Assembly (NCBI GenBank): GCA_937995735.1
Contig: CALKIZ010000003.1
Span: forward strand, 62,001-126,000
DNA: 64,000 nt
Origin: an uncultured Neomegalonema sp.
Lineage (GTDB): Bacteria > Pseudomonadota > Alphaproteobacteria > Rhodobacterales > Rhodobacteraceae
Direction of reading: 5' to 3'
Shown piece after piece: positions 8,241 through 17,393 of the stretch; the first letter of the stretch is position 1, and every line of letters starts with the position of its first letter. Both the position numbers and the translations under genes were made by a program. The notes below the pieces were generated by a model. It did not search any database, was not told the origin of the DNA, and was given only the letters and a program-made list of their open reading frames with translations.

Positions 8241-8267
8241 GAAACCGGTCCTTTGCGGACCGGTTTC
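8241..8267 (+). repeat. intercistronic stem-loop
   Basis: GAAACCGGTCC (8241-8251) and GGACCGGTTTC (8257-8267) form a perfect 11-bp stem with a five-base loop. It lies between the permease gene and the ATPase gene of one transporter operon. No T-run follows, so it is more likely an mRNA-stabilising or processing hairpin than a full terminator. It would let permease and ATPase mRNA levels differ. Confidence 0.7.
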
Positions 8268-8321
8268 CTGAAGACTGACAAAGGCGCTGCCCCATGGCGG
8301 TGACATAAGAAAGAAATATCA

Positions 8322-9980
8322 ATGTCCGACGATACCATCCTCAAAATCCGCAATCTGAAGATCGACGGTAAGACCGGAGACGAATGGTTGCCGATCCTCA
8401 AGGGGATCGACATGGACCTCAAGCGCGGCGAAGTCCTTGGTGTCATTGGTGAATCCGGTGCGGGAAAATCCACGATTGGCCTTGCTGCGATGGGCTACAC
8501 GCGCGGCGGATGTCGCATTTCCGGCGGGACGGTCGATTTTGAAGGCACGGACCTTGTTAAATCATCCGAGGCGTATCGCCGTAAACTGCGCGGCAAGAAA
8601 ATCGCTTATGTTGCGCAATCTGCCGCCGCTAGCTTTAACCCTGCGCATAAGCTGATCGACCAATATTCCGAAGCCCCGATTCAGCACGGTGTCATGTCGA
8701 GCACTGATGCGGCAACTGATGCGACCGAGCTTTACCGCCGCCTGCAACTCCCGAACCCTGATGAAATCGGCTTCCGCTATCCGCACCAGGTTTCCGGTGG
8801 ACAGCTTCAGCGCGCGATGACGGCGATGGCGATGTCCTGCCGTCCTGATCTGATTATCTTTGACGAGCCGACCACGGCGCTCGATGTGACCACCCAAATC
8901 GAAGTGCTTTCTGCAATCCGTGATGCGGTTGAGCAATTCGGCACGGCGGCGATTTACATCACGCATGATCTGGCAGTTGTGGCGCAGATGGCTGACCGCA
9001 TTCAGGTGTTCAAGCTCGGCGAGACAATCGAAGAAGCAGAAACCCGCAAGATGCTCTCGTCTCCCGAAGAAGCCTATACAAAATCCCTTTGGGCGGTGCG
9101 CAGCTTCAAGGCGACAGCCAAGCCAAAACCACCCGCAGACGAAGTTCCGATTGTCGAGCTTCGCAATGTCGATGCGGCTTATGGTGCAACGCCGGTGCTG
9201 TTCGATGTGAACTTCAAAATCCATAAAGGCCGCACGGTCGCAGTCGTTGGCGAGTCAGGGTCCGGCAAATCCACAGCCGCGCGCTGTATCACGGGTCTGC
9301 TGCCGCCGACGAAAGGCGAAATTCTTTTCAATGGTGAAGCCCTGCCCGCAGGGTATCGCAAGCGCAATAAAGACCAACTGCGCCAAGCGCAGATGATCTA
9401 TCAAATGGCGGATACGGCGCTAAATCCGAAACAACGGATCGAAGACATCATTGGCCGTCCTGTCGGGTTCTACCTCGGCCTTAGCGGAAAAGCACAGCGC
9501 GAGAGAGTGCGCGAATTGCTCGACCTGATCGAGATGGAACCGGATACCTACATGCACCGCTTCCCCGGCGAGCTGTCGGGCGGGCAAAAACAACGCATCG
9601 GGATTGCCCGTGCGCTCGCTGCGGACCCGCAATTTATTATCTGCGACGAAGTGACCAGCGCCCTCGATCAACTTGTCGCCGAGGGTATTCTGCGTCTTCT
9701 CGATAAGCTGCAAATTGATTTGGGGCTGGCCTATATGTTCATCACCCACGACCTTGCGACAGTGCGCGCCATTGCCGACGAAGTTGTCGTGATGCAGCAC
9801 GGTAAAGTGGTTGAACAAGGCCCGAAAGTCGAAATGTTCCAACCCCCGCACCACCCTTACACAGACTTGTTGCTGTCTTCGGTTCCTGAGATGGACCCCG
9901 ATTGGCTCAGTAATTTGCTCGGCGCACGGGAACGCGGTGAGATCGTTGATGCCAAAACCGCTGGCTCGGCTGATAACTGA
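8322..9980 (+). CDS. fused DppD-DppF-type ABC transporter ATPase
   Basis: 552-residue protein with two complete ABC ATPase domains. The first has Walker A GESGAGKST, signature VSGGQLQRA and Walker B IIFDEPTTALD; the second has GESGSGKST, LSGGQKQRIGIARAL and ICDEVTSALD. Each ends in the HHPYT or EAYTKSLW region typical of peptide transporters. It energises the two permeases encoded upstream. Fusion of the D and F subunits is common in alphaproteobacteria. The second Walker B has Val-Thr in place of Pro-Thr, but the catalytic Glu is kept. The ribosome site is weak (AAGAAAG). A strong terminator follows at 10005-10032. Confidence 0.93.
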   Translation: MSDDTILKIRNLKIDGKTGDEWLPILKGIDMDLKRGEVLGVIGESGAGKSTIGLAAMGYTRGGCRISGGTVDFEGTDLVKSSEAYRRKLRGKKIAYVAQSAAASFNPAHKLIDQYSEAPIQHGVMSSTDAATDATELYRRLQLPNPDEIGFRYPHQVSGGQLQRAMTAMAMSCRPDLIIFDEPTTALDVTTQIEVLSAIRDAVEQFGTAAIYITHDLAVVAQMADRIQVFKLGETIEEAETRKMLSSPEEAYTKSLWAVRSFKATAKPKPPADEVPIVELRNVDAAYGATPVLFDVNFKIHKGRTVAVVGESGSGKSTAARCITGLLPPTKGEILFNGEALPAGYRKRNKDQLRQAQMIYQMADTALNPKQRIEDIIGRPVGFYLGLSGKAQRERVRELLDLIEMEPDTYMHRFPGELSGGQKQRIGIARALAADPQFIICDEVTSALDQLVAEGILRLLDKLQIDLGLAYMFITHDLATVRAIADEVVVMQHGKVVEQGPKVEMFQPPHHPYTDLLLSSVPEMDPDWLSNLLGARERGEIVDAKTAGSADN

Positions 9981-10004
9981 TCGCCCCTCATAACCATGTC
10001 TTCA

Positions 10005-10032
10005 AAAGCCCTGCGGTAAGCGGGGCTTTTTT
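10005..10032 (+). terminator. rho-independent terminator of the transporter operon
   Basis: AAAGCCCTGC (10005-10014) pairs with GCGGGGCTTT (10020-10029) around GGTAA, and six T residues follow. It ends the rightward ABC operon. Because the stem is flanked by A residues on the left it can also act on the convergent VOC gene, whose stop codon overlaps its right edge. Confidence 0.9.
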
Positions 10033-10480
10033 ATTTTGAAATCTGGTGAAGGGCTGAAGGGGCCGATGCTGTATCTCGCGGGTGAATGTCAGCGTAAATT
10101 TCAATAATGTTGTTTTCGGGATCGGCGAAAAACAAAGTGCGGTGTTCCCAGTCCTGATTTGTTGGCGGCTCGATAACGGCGATGCCTTTATCCTTTAGAG
10201 TCTGGTAGGCGATGTCGACATCTGCGGGTGGAACACGGAAACTAAGCTGAATAGCGGCTGACTCATTAGTAATTTTAGGTCCATCATAAGGACGCCCTCG
10301 TGGTCGCAGCCCGAGAAATAAAGTCCCGACCCGAAACCCGACCCACCGGCCCGGCTGTTCATCTTCGATGTGAAACCCAAACGTATCGGCGTAAAAACGC
10401 TGCATTCTCTCAAGATCATCGCATAGAATGATGACGTAATCCATGCTCCGTATTGCACTTAACCCACTGTTATCAGTCAT
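10031..10480 (-). CDS. VOC (glyoxalase/bleomycin-resistance) superfamily protein
   Basis: 149-residue protein with two beta-alpha-beta-beta-beta modules of the vicinal oxygen chelate fold: MDYVIILCDDLERMQRFYADTF at the N-terminus and FADPENNIIEIYAD at the C-terminus. Members bind a metal and act as glyoxalases, dioxygenases or resistance proteins. The C-terminal Glu ligand (EIY) is present, but the usual N-terminal His or Gln near MDYV is not obvious, so activity cannot be assigned. The start at 10480 is chosen over longer forms because AAGGA lies seven bases upstream. It is a single gene between the ABC operon and an efflux pump. Confidence 0.82.
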   Translation of the reverse strand: MTDNSGLSAIRSMDYVIILCDDLERMQRFYADTFGFHIEDEQPGRWVGFRVGTLFLGLRPRGRPYDGPKITNESAAIQLSFRVPPADVDIAYQTLKDKGIAVIEPPTNQDWEHRTLFFADPENNIIEIYADIHPRDTASAPSALHQISK

Positions 10481-10715
10481 AAAAAAATCCTTATGTAAAT
10501 TAGGTATAATTTCGATCATGCGCTTAAAATTCGCATCACAGTGTTTCGGGATCACCGCGTTACGTTGGCGGGACGTAGATAAAGACTATGCATCACAACC
10601 AACTAATGCTCAAAAAGAACAAGGCAAAAGCTCCGTATGGCAAAATAATTTCCTGTTGTTATGTGCAACACTTGCCAAGTTTCGTACTTTACTGCGCATT
10701 GCGACTTCAAATCCC

Positions 10716-10747
10716 TTGACCAAACTACGTTGTAGAGCGAGGTAGTT
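10716..10747 (+). promoter_or_regulatory. possible promoter/operator of the MFS gene
   Basis: TTGACC at 10716-10721 is a candidate -35 box, but no good -10 box follows. Overlapping dyads CTAC-GTT-GTAG (10725-10735) and AACTAC-N13-GTAGTT (10723-10747) lie just upstream of the efflux gene and resemble a repressor operator. No regulator gene is adjacent. The rest of 10481-10715 shows nothing recognisable. Confidence 0.3.
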
Positions 10748-10779
10748 CCTAGAAATTCGACTGTTGGAGAGTGACCGCC

Positions 10780-11991
10780 GTGACGCGCCCCCTCACACAA
10801 GCACCTGCGAATTCCGGTGCTGGCGAGAGGCCACGCTGGACTATTCCTGCGGTGTTGATCGCGTGTATGTGCGTTTCAATTCTTTCAACAGACCTCTACA
10901 CGCCCAGTCTTCCGCATTTAACCCGTGTATTCGGTGTTGATGCGGGCATCGTGCAGATGACGATGAGTGCAAACTTTATCGGCTATGCGATTGGTCCCTT
11001 TGCGATTGGACCCTTATCCGACAGGTTCGGACGCAGGCCGTTGCTTTCCTATTGTATGATCTTTTTCGCGCTGTTCAGCCTTGCCTGTGCTTTTGCACCG
11101 ACAATCGAATTCCTAATTGGCGCGCGTGCTTTTCAAGGTGCGGCAGGCTCGGTCGTTTCGGTGTTGGGCGTTGTGATTATCCGCGATCTCTATCAAGGGC
11201 CGGATGCCTTGCGTGTTCTCAGCATCTATGGCGCTGCAATCGGTGTTGCCCCTGCTCTGGGTCCGGTGCTGGGAGGCTGGGTCCATGTTAATTTTGGTTG
11301 GGAAGCGAACTTTTTCATCCTGACAGGTCTAGGGGTTGCCGTTGCCGGGGCCGCATGGATCATCGTGCCGGAGACGGGCAGGCGAACGCCCCTTGATATT
11401 CGTCTCTCTCTACGGCGGTATTACGGTCTTTTGCGCGATCCCCGTTTTGTCTTTCCCGGATTGGCAATTTCGTCCGTATTTGCGGGTTTGTTTGCTTACA
11501 TCACCGCCGGACCTTTCCTGCTGATCGACCATCTCGGCGTTCCGACTGAAAAATATGGTTATTATTACGGGGTGGGTGTTCTTGCGTATATTTCCGGCGC
11601 AGGCTTGGCCAACCAACTTGCCCACAAAGCCGGGCCGCGTGCGATTATGCAGGCTGGCGTGGCTATATCGCTGATTGGAGCCTTTTTGATGTTGGCTCTT
11701 GATCTCAGCGATATGATCTCGGCGATTACGATTGTCTTTGCAATGTCTGTGTTTTCACTGGGTCTTGGCCTGACATTCTCAGCTGCGCCTTTGGTTATGT
11801 TGGCGCATGTGTCGAAACAGCATGGCGCAGCCGCTGGTGTCTTATTCGGAGCAGGTCAGAGCCTTGGCGCGGCAATCGGTGCGTATTCTGTCGCTTCTTA
11901 TTATGACGGGACGGCGACGCCGCTTGTATTGGCAATTCTAATCTTTACGGGTCTTGGAGCATTATTCGTTGTTTGCGCGCGGCCTCGCTAA
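10780..11991 (+). CDS. Bcr/CflA family multidrug efflux MFS transporter
   Basis: Twelve-helix major facilitator of about 403 residues. The Bcr/CflA signature STDLYTPSLPHL lies in the first helix, followed by IGYAIGPFAIGPLSDRFGRRP, the MFS loop motif between helices 2 and 3. Such proteins export drugs such as bicyclomycin or chloramphenicol, sometimes sulfonamides or amino acids, by proton antiport; the substrate cannot be read from sequence. The GTG at 10780 is preferred because GGAG lies ten bases upstream; a GTG at 10771 is only one base from that site. The gene stands alone with possible operator dyads upstream. Confidence 0.88.
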   Translation: MTRPLTQAPANSGAGERPRWTIPAVLIACMCVSILSTDLYTPSLPHLTRVFGVDAGIVQMTMSANFIGYAIGPFAIGPLSDRFGRRPLLSYCMIFFALFSLACAFAPTIEFLIGARAFQGAAGSVVSVLGVVIIRDLYQGPDALRVLSIYGAAIGVAPALGPVLGGWVHVNFGWEANFFILTGLGVAVAGAAWIIVPETGRRTPLDIRLSLRRYYGLLRDPRFVFPGLAISSVFAGLFAYITAGPFLLIDHLGVPTEKYGYYYGVGVLAYISGAGLANQLAHKAGPRAIMQAGVAISLIGAFLMLALDLSDMISAITIVFAMSVFSLGLGLTFSAAPLVMLAHVSKQHGAAAGVLFGAGQSLGAAIGAYSVASYYDGTATPLVLAILIFTGLGALFVVCARPR

Positions 11992-12130
11992 TATTTTGCT
12001 TTCGAAGCGGCCAACGAAAAGTGATTAACAAAAATCGCCGAAAACTCCCTCACAAAGCCATGCGTTGAAGCCAACGGCGAAATGCGTAGAGTGCGGCTCG
12101 AATAACGATTATTTTCGGGAAATGAATCGC

Positions 12131-14302
12131 ATGACGCAACGGATCGACGCAAACGGATTACAAGTCGCAAAAGAGTTGTATGATTTCATCGAAACCGAGG
12201 CTTTGCCCGGCACGACGATAGACAGCGCCGCATTTTGGCAGGGCTTTTCAGCCATCATCCATGATTTAACGCCGAAAAACCGCGCATTGCTTGGCAAGCG
12301 TGATGATCTGCAAAGCAAGTTGGATGCTTGGCATAAGGCCAATCCCGGAAAACCGGATATGGCAACCTATAAGGCTTTCCTGACGGAAATTGGCTATCTG
12401 GTTCCTGAGGGCGCAGATTTTGCTACCGATTCCCAGAATATCGACACCGAGATTACAACACTTGCCGGTCCGCAACTGGTCGTGCCGATCACAAATGCCC
12501 GCTATGCGCTTAATGCTGCGAATGCACGTTGGGGCAGCCTCTATGATGCGCTCTATGGCACGGATGCGATGGGCGATTTGCCCAGTAGCAAAGACTATGA
12601 TGTGGGTCGCGGCGACCGCGTGATCGACTGGACAATGGGCTTTCTGGACGATGTTGCCCCGCTTCAAGGTGCGGGTTGGGCGGACCGCTCCGGCTTTGCG
12701 ATTGAGGGCGGCAAGCTGCACGTCCTTGGCAAAGACGGCCAGCCTCTCCTGTTGGCAAATGAAGATCAGTTCGTTGGGTATAACGGCCCGATTGAAAGCC
12801 CGACGGCGTTGGTGCTTCGTAACAATGGCCTTCATATCCAACTGATTATCGACCGTGCGCATCGGATCGGCGAACGCGATCATGCCGGGATTGCCGATGT
12901 AATCCTCGAAGCCGCCGTCTCTACGATTTGCGACTGCGAAGATTCAGTTGCCTGTGTCGATGCCGAAGACAAAACCCTCGCCTATCGCAACTGGCTCGGC
13001 TTGATGACCGGCGAGCTTGCGGATTCGTTTGAGAAAAACGGCGAGACAATGACCCGCCGCCTTCGCGCTGATTACGAATATACATCTACCACAGGCAAGA
13101 CGGTGCGCTTGCATGGTCGTTCAATGCTGTTGGTTCGGAATGTCGGGCATTTGATGACCAATCCCGCCATGCTCGACCGCGACGGAAACGAAGTATTTGA
13201 AGGGCTGATGGATGCCGTCGTCACTTCGTTGATTGCGCTTCGTGATCTCTCGAAAGAGGACACGCATCAATTCCGCAACACGCGCTCAGGCTCGGTCTAT
13301 ATCGTCAAACCCAAGATGCACGGCCCTGAAGAAGCTGCCTTTACCGACGAAATCTTTGGCCGTGTTGAAGACCTGCTCGGGATGAAGCGACACACGCTCA
13401 AGGTCGGCGTCATGGATGAAGAACGCCGCACCTCGGTGAACCTCAAAGAGACAATTCGCGCGGTGAAAAGCCGTGTCTTCTTTATCAATACCGGCTTCCT
13501 CGACCGCACGGGCGACGAGATGCACACCTCCATGGAGGCGGGTCCAATGATCCGTAAGGCCGAGATGAAAGGCAGCGAGTGGATCGCCGCCTACGAAGAC
13601 TGGAATGTTGATGTCGGCTTGGCTTGCGGTCTGCGCGGGAAAGCGCAAATCGGCAAAGGCATGTGGGCCGCGCCGGACCGGATGGAAGCGATGCTCGTTG
13701 AGAAAGTCGGCCACCCGAACGCAGGCGCGAATACGGCGTGGGTTCCGTCTCCGACGGCGGCAACCCTGCACGCCACACATTATCACCGTGTCGATGTTGC
13801 GGCGCGCCAAGAAGAGTTGATCTCAAGCGGTCCCCGCGCTTCGCTTGATGGGTTGCTCACCATTCCGCTGGCGTCCAACACCAACTGGCCAGACGAAGAC
13901 CTGACCGCAGAGCTGGAGAATAACGCTCAAGGCATCTTCGGCTATGTCGTGCGTTGGATCGACCAAGGCGTCGGCTGTTCAAAAGTCCCTGACATCAACG
14001 ACATTGGCCTGATGGAAGATCGCGCGACCTTGCGGATTTCCGCTCAGCATATCGCCAACTGGCTGCACCACGGGATTGTCACCGAAGACCAAGTGATGAC
14101 GGTTATGAAGCGCATGGCTGAAAAGGTGGACGGCCAAAACGCAGGCGATCCGCTCTATGAAGCCATGGCTCCCGCTTTTGATGGCATCGCGTTTAAGGCC
14201 GCTTGTGATCTGGTGTTCAAGGGTGTTGCTCAACCCTCCGGCTATACCGAGCCGATCCTTCATGCGCGCCGTCTTGAGAAAAAAGCGGCGGCGGCTGGCT
14301 GA
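12131..14302 (+). CDS. glcB: malate synthase G
   Basis: Condenses glyoxylate with acetyl-CoA to malate in the glyoxylate and glycolate pathways; cytoplasmic. From the ATG at 12131 the protein has 723 residues, the same length as E. coli GlcB. Family segments include [59 protein letters not shown] and [19 protein letters not shown], which cover the Mg/glyoxylate site and the CoA-facing loop. Starts at 12122 or further upstream are possible, but CGGGA is about ten bases before 12131. It is monocistronic here, with no isocitrate lyase or glycolate oxidase gene adjacent. Confidence 0.97.
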   Translation: MTQRIDANGLQVAKELYDFIETEALPGTTIDSAAFWQGFSAIIHDLTPKNRALLGKRDDLQSKLDAWHKANPGKPDMATYKAFLTEIGYLVPEGADFATDSQNIDTEITTLAGPQLVVPITNARYALNAANARWGSLYDALYGTDAMGDLPSSKDYDVGRGDRVIDWTMGFLDDVAPLQGAGWADRSGFAIEGGKLHVLGKDGQPLLLANEDQFVGYNGPIESPTALVLRNNGLHIQLIIDRAHRIGERDHAGIADVILEAAVSTICDCEDSVACVDAEDKTLAYRNWLGLMTGELADSFEKNGETMTRRLRADYEYTSTTGKTVRLHGRSMLLVRNVGHLMTNPAMLDRDGNEVFEGLMDAVVTSLIALRDLSKEDTHQFRNTRSGSVYIVKPKMHGPEEAAFTDEIFGRVEDLLGMKRHTLKVGVMDEERRTSVNLKETIRAVKSRVFFINTGFLDRTGDEMHTSMEAGPMIRKAEMKGSEWIAAYEDWNVDVGLACGLRGKAQIGKGMWAAPDRMEAMLVEKVGHPNAGANTAWVPSPTAATLHATHYHRVDVAARQEELISSGPRASLDGLLTIPLASNTNWPDEDLTAELENNAQGIFGYVVRWIDQGVGCSKVPDINDIGLMEDRATLRISAQHIANWLHHGIVTEDQVMTVMKRMAEKVDGQNAGDPLYEAMAPAFDGIAFKAACDLVFKGVAQPSGYTEPILHARRLEKKAAAAG

Positions 14303-14326
14303 TACGAACGGCGATGCCGTGAGGTA

Positions 14327-14342
14327 GAAGCTCCGGCTTTTT
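14327..14342 (+). terminator. weak terminator after glcB
   Basis: GAAGC and GCTTT flank a TCCG tetraloop of the stable UNCG type, and the T-run reaches five bases. The stem is short (five pairs, one G-T), so termination may be partial and some transcripts could continue into the EamA gene. Confidence 0.4.
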
Positions 14343-14407
14343 CCATGATGTGATATGATGGAGAAAGCCCGCGCAACCCTAAACGCCTTCCGAGGGAAGC
14401 GAGTTCA

Positions 14408-15301
14408 ATGACAGCGGACCAGCCCGTCACGGGCATCCTTCTCATGATCGGGTTTTGCGTCCTCGCGCCGTTGGGCGATGCGTTGGCAAAAGTCTTGGGC
14501 GAGACGATCCCGCTCGGACAGCTTGTACTCACACGGTTCGCGGCACAGGCTGTTTTGCTGTTGCCGATTGTGTGGTGGGTTGGCGGAACGCTTTGGATCA
14601 GCAGGCGCTTATTTCGCCTCACGCTGTTTCGTGCCGTTCTTCATATCATTGGTATCGGTGCGATGTTCTCGGCATTGAGATTTTTGCCGCTCGCCGATGC
14701 ACTCGCGATTGCGTTCGTGATGCCGTTTTTCTCGTTGCTTTTGGGGAAATATGTCCTCGATGAAGAAGTTGGTATCCGGCGCTTATCCGCGTGTTGCGTT
14801 GGGTTTATTGGCACGTTGCTGGTTATCCAGCCAAGCTTTGCCGCTGTTGGTGCGCCCGCTTTGTTGCCGTTGGTGGTCGCCGTGTCGTTCTCGCTTTTTA
14901 TGCTCGTCACCCGTCACATCGCAAAGGAAATGGACCCGATCAGTTTACAAGCCACCAGCGGAGTAATTGCCTCCGTGATCTTATCGCTGATCTTCATTGC
15001 CGTGCCGGGTGACAGCGTTGAGGCGTTGAAGGTCGTTGCCCCGGAGCAAGGGGAATGGGTTCTGTTATTACTTGTCGGGACCATCGGCACGCTTGCACAT
15101 CTGTTGATGACATGGTCGCTGCGCTTTGCGCCATCGGCCACCGTCGCACCGATGCAATATCTGGAAATTCCGTTCGCAACGCTGATCGGTTGGTTGATCT
15201 TCAAGGATCTGCCGAACGGCCTCGCCGCGCTCGGGATTATCATCACGATGGCGGCGGGGCTGTATATTATCTTCCGCGAAAGAGCGCTCGCCGGGCAGTA
15301 A
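14408..15301 (+). CDS. EamA-family (DMT) transporter
   Basis: 297-residue inner-membrane protein with about ten hydrophobic helices in two EamA repeats, the drug/metabolite transporter layout. The first repeat begins FCVLAPLGDALAKVLGETIPL and includes a conserved MFSALRFLPLADALAIAFVMP segment; the second repeat contains LMTWSLRFAPSATVAPMQYLEI. Proteins of this type export small metabolites or amino acids. No substrate can be assigned. It follows glcB by 105 bases and converges on the oxidase gene with only five bases between the stop codons. Confidence 0.87.
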   Translation: MTADQPVTGILLMIGFCVLAPLGDALAKVLGETIPLGQLVLTRFAAQAVLLLPIVWWVGGTLWISRRLFRLTLFRAVLHIIGIGAMFSALRFLPLADALAIAFVMPFFSLLLGKYVLDEEVGIRRLSACCVGFIGTLLVIQPSFAAVGAPALLPLVVAVSFSLFMLVTRHIAKEMDPISLQATSGVIASVILSLIFIAVPGDSVEALKVVAPEQGEWVLLLLVGTIGTLAHLLMTWSLRFAPSATVAPMQYLEIPFATLIGWLIFKDLPNGLAALGIIITMAAGLYIIFRERALAGQ

Positions 15302-15306
15302 AACCC

Positions 15307-16413
15307 TTAAGTCCCGCCTATCGCCTCGGCAACTGCATCCCCGATTGCAAGCGAAGCCGTCAGGCCGGGGGATTCAATCCCATAAAGCATAACATGCCCC
15401 GGCAAATGCGTATCAACGACGTAATCCGGATAGTCGGACCCCGCAATTTTTGGGCGGATGCCGGAATAATCCGCCGCGAGCGTCCCATCAGGCAAGCCCG
15501 GCCAATACCGCCGGATCGCCTCATAAAAACTGTCGCCCCGTGCCGGATCAACGCTGTAATCTATTGCGGCAGGATCATCCAACGACAACCATTCCACATC
15601 AGGCCCGAACTTCGCGCGGCCTTGCATATCCAACGTCAAATGAACCCCCAATCCGCCGCCCGCCGGAGCCGGATAAATCAACCGCTTGAAGGGGGCCGTA
15701 ACCGTTAGCGAAAAATAATTGCCCTTTGCCAAGGCGAGAGGCGGGACAACAGATATGCCTTCAATCTTTCCAGAAACTGATTGCGCCCAAAGACCCGCCG
15801 CATTCACCACATGACGCGCCGTGAGGCACAAAGGCTCGTCCCCGCCGACCTCAAGGTCTATACGGCCATCATCCCGAACATGCCCGCCTGTGACGGTTGA
15901 GCCGGTAACAAGCTGTGCGCCATGCGCCTCTGCCTCGCCCAAATACGCGAGCATCAAGGCGTGGCTATCAATGATCCCCGTTTCCGGTGAGAGCAGCGCC
16001 CCGGCAACATTCAGCTCAGGTTCCATCGCCAGCGCCTCTGTTCGGGAAAGCGGGCGCATTCCTTCAACGCCATTCGCAGTTGCCTTTTCCGCAACGCTTT
16101 CGAGCATCGGAAGTTCGGCTTCGTCCGCCGCAACAATCAACTTGCCGCATTTCTTATGGGGAACGCCATTGGTCGCCGCATAGTCATAAAGCGCGCGGCG
16201 TCCCTCAACACAGTACCGTGCCTTCAGTGATCCCGCAGCGTAGTAAATGCCTGCATGGATCACCTCGGAATTTCTGGCGCTGGTTTCCTCGCCATAGACC
16301 GCGTTCTTTTCGAGGACCAAGACCTCATGCCCAGCCCGCGCAAGCGACCGCGCACACGCAAGGCCGATAACCCCCGCTCCGATGACAACAGTATCACTCT
16401 CGTATCGCTCCAT
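15307..16413 (-). CDS. FAD-dependent oxidoreductase, L-2-hydroxyglutarate oxidase-like
   Basis: 368-residue DAO-family flavoprotein. The dinucleotide motif VIGAGVIGLACARSLARAG is near residues 10-28, then EKN...GEETSARNSEVIHAGIYY, which matches the LhgO/YgaF group, and GIRPKIAG plus YGIESPGLTASLAIGD close the FAD site. Enzymes of this group oxidise L-2-hydroxyglutarate or related 2-hydroxyacids, usually at the membrane passing electrons to quinone. The start at 16413 is chosen because the residues upstream do not look like the family. TTATAAC lies about nine bases before the ATG, so a very short or absent leader is possible. The exact substrate is not certain. Confidence 0.85.
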   Translation of the reverse strand: MERYESDTVVIGAGVIGLACARSLARAGHEVLVLEKNAVYGEETSARNSEVIHAGIYYAAGSLKARYCVEGRRALYDYAATNGVPHKKCGKLIVAADEAELPMLESVAEKATANGVEGMRPLSRTEALAMEPELNVAGALLSPETGIIDSHALMLAYLGEAEAHGAQLVTGSTVTGGHVRDDGRIDLEVGGDEPLCLTARHVVNAAGLWAQSVSGKIEGISVVPPLALAKGNYFSLTVTAPFKRLIYPAPAGGGLGVHLTLDMQGRAKFGPDVEWLSLDDPAAIDYSVDPARGDSFYEAIRRYWPGLPDGTLAADYSGIRPKIAGSDYPDYVVDTHLPGHVMLYGIESPGLTASLAIGDAVAEAIGGT

Positions 16414-16474
16414 CCGGCGGTTATAACAGCTTACCAGAGCACAGAAAGCGTTACGGATGCATCTTATCGCTGAT

Positions 16475-16501
16475 AAAAAAACGCCGCACTTTCGCACGGC
16501 G
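16475..16501 (-). terminator. terminator of the small RNA
   Basis: On the minus strand CGCCGTGC pairs with GTGCGGCG (two G-T pairs) around GAAA, followed by seven T residues. The T-run exists only on the minus strand, which sets the direction of the small RNA. No protein gene on that strand lies upstream to be terminated. Confidence 0.85.
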
Positions 16502-16551
16502 CTTAAAGTTCAGGGAGGAACCAATGTGCGCGGGAGCGCTAAATTGGTTAC
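16475..16551 (-). ncRNA. alpha-r8/MmgR (Rfam suhB) family small RNA candidate
   Basis: Read on the minus strand, the segment has a first hairpin with AACCAAT/ATTGGTT arms (16519-16549), a single-stranded linker containing TTCCTCCCTGAAC, then a terminator hairpin with a GAAA tetraloop and seven T residues (16475-16501). About 75-77 bases is the size known for Sinorhizobium MmgR. The linker matches the CCUCCC-containing decamer I recall as conserved in the alpha-r8 family, which Rfam lists under the name suhB; suhB is two genes away here. The CCUCCC can pair with Shine-Dalgarno sequences of target mRNAs. MmgR has been linked to storage-polymer control. The 5' end is estimated. Confidence 0.75.
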
Positions 16552-16665
16552 ATGACTACCATGACGGCAAACCATCAGAACGGCTGTGATGCAAGGCACA
16601 GACGCGCTTTTCACCGGCAAGCATTTGAATTTTTGTCCTTACAACGGCTTTCGGAGTGAAACCGC

Positions 16666-16695
16666 TTCACACTGACGCTTAAAATGCTCTATACC
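16666..16695 (+). promoter_or_regulatory. candidate sigma70 promoter of efp
   Basis: TTCACA (16666-16671) and TATACC (16690-16695) are separated by 18 bases, about 35 bases before the efp start codon. The match to consensus is moderate. Outside the small RNA and this promoter, 16414-16730 shows nothing else. Confidence 0.4.
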
Positions 16696-16730
16696 CCGGC
16701 AAAAGCTCAGTTCTCATGGAAAGTCCGGCT

Positions 16731-17297
16731 ATGGCCAAGATCAACGGCAACGAAATCCGCATCGGCAATATCATCGAACATGATGGCGGTCTCTGGATTG
16801 CAGTGAAAACCCAGCACGTCAAACCCGGCAAAGGTGGTGCTTTTGCTCAGGTGGAGCTAAAGAACCTCCGAAACGGCTCCAAACTCAACGAACGCTTCCG
16901 GTCTGCCGATAAGGTGGAAAAAGTTCGTCTTGAACAAAAGAAACAGCAGTTCCTCTATGAAAATGACGGAATGCTGGTGTTCATGGATAATGACACCTAC
17001 GAGCAAATCGAACTGCCAGCGGACATCCTCGGCGAGCGCCGGGCGTATCTGCAAGACGGCATGATGGTCGAAATCGAATATTATGAGGAAGAGGCTCTCT
17101 CAGCGCAGCTTCCTGAGAAAGTTATTTGCGAGATCGCAGATACCGAGCCTGTCGTGAAGGGCCAGACGGCGGCGAACTCTTTCAAGCCCGCTGTGCTCGA
17201 TAACGGCGTTCGTGTCATGATCCCTCCTTTTGTCGGCGTCGGCGAAAAGATCGAAGTCATGACCGAAACGGGCGATTACGTTTCGCGGGCATCGTAG
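16731..17297 (+). CDS. efp: elongation factor P
   Basis: EF-P rescues ribosomes stalled at polyproline stretches by binding near the E site. From the ATG at 16731 the protein is 188 residues, the standard length; a start at 16716 adds five residues, but GGAAAG lies eight bases before 16731. The three beta-barrel domains are intact. The tip loop reads [10 protein letters not shown] with Lys34, the residue that EpmA lysylates in E. coli, so a lysine-modified EF-P is expected (no modification enzyme is in the window). It is followed by suhB, and an alpha-r8-type small RNA lies divergently upstream. Confidence 0.97.
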   Translation: MAKINGNEIRIGNIIEHDGGLWIAVKTQHVKPGKGGAFAQVELKNLRNGSKLNERFRSADKVEKVRLEQKKQQFLYENDGMLVFMDNDTYEQIELPADILGERRAYLQDGMMVEIEYYEEEALSAQLPEKVICEIADTEPVVKGQTAANSFKPAVLDNGVRVMIPPFVGVGEKIEVMTETGDYVSRAS

Positions 17298-17393
17298 AAT
17301 AAAAATTGTACTCGTTATGAACGGGGGCGCTGTTTGTAGACTGAGTCCCTGAATATGAGGGGAAGTCCGGCCCTCAATTTAGTGGATAATCCA

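Noticed and set aside
16524-16589. 21-codon plus-strand ORF starting ATG with a perfect GGGAGG ribosome site
   Set aside because: Its ribosome site is the complement of the CCUCCC motif of the minus-strand small RNA, its start codon lies in the small RNA's first stem, and the T-run terminator nearby exists only on the minus strand.
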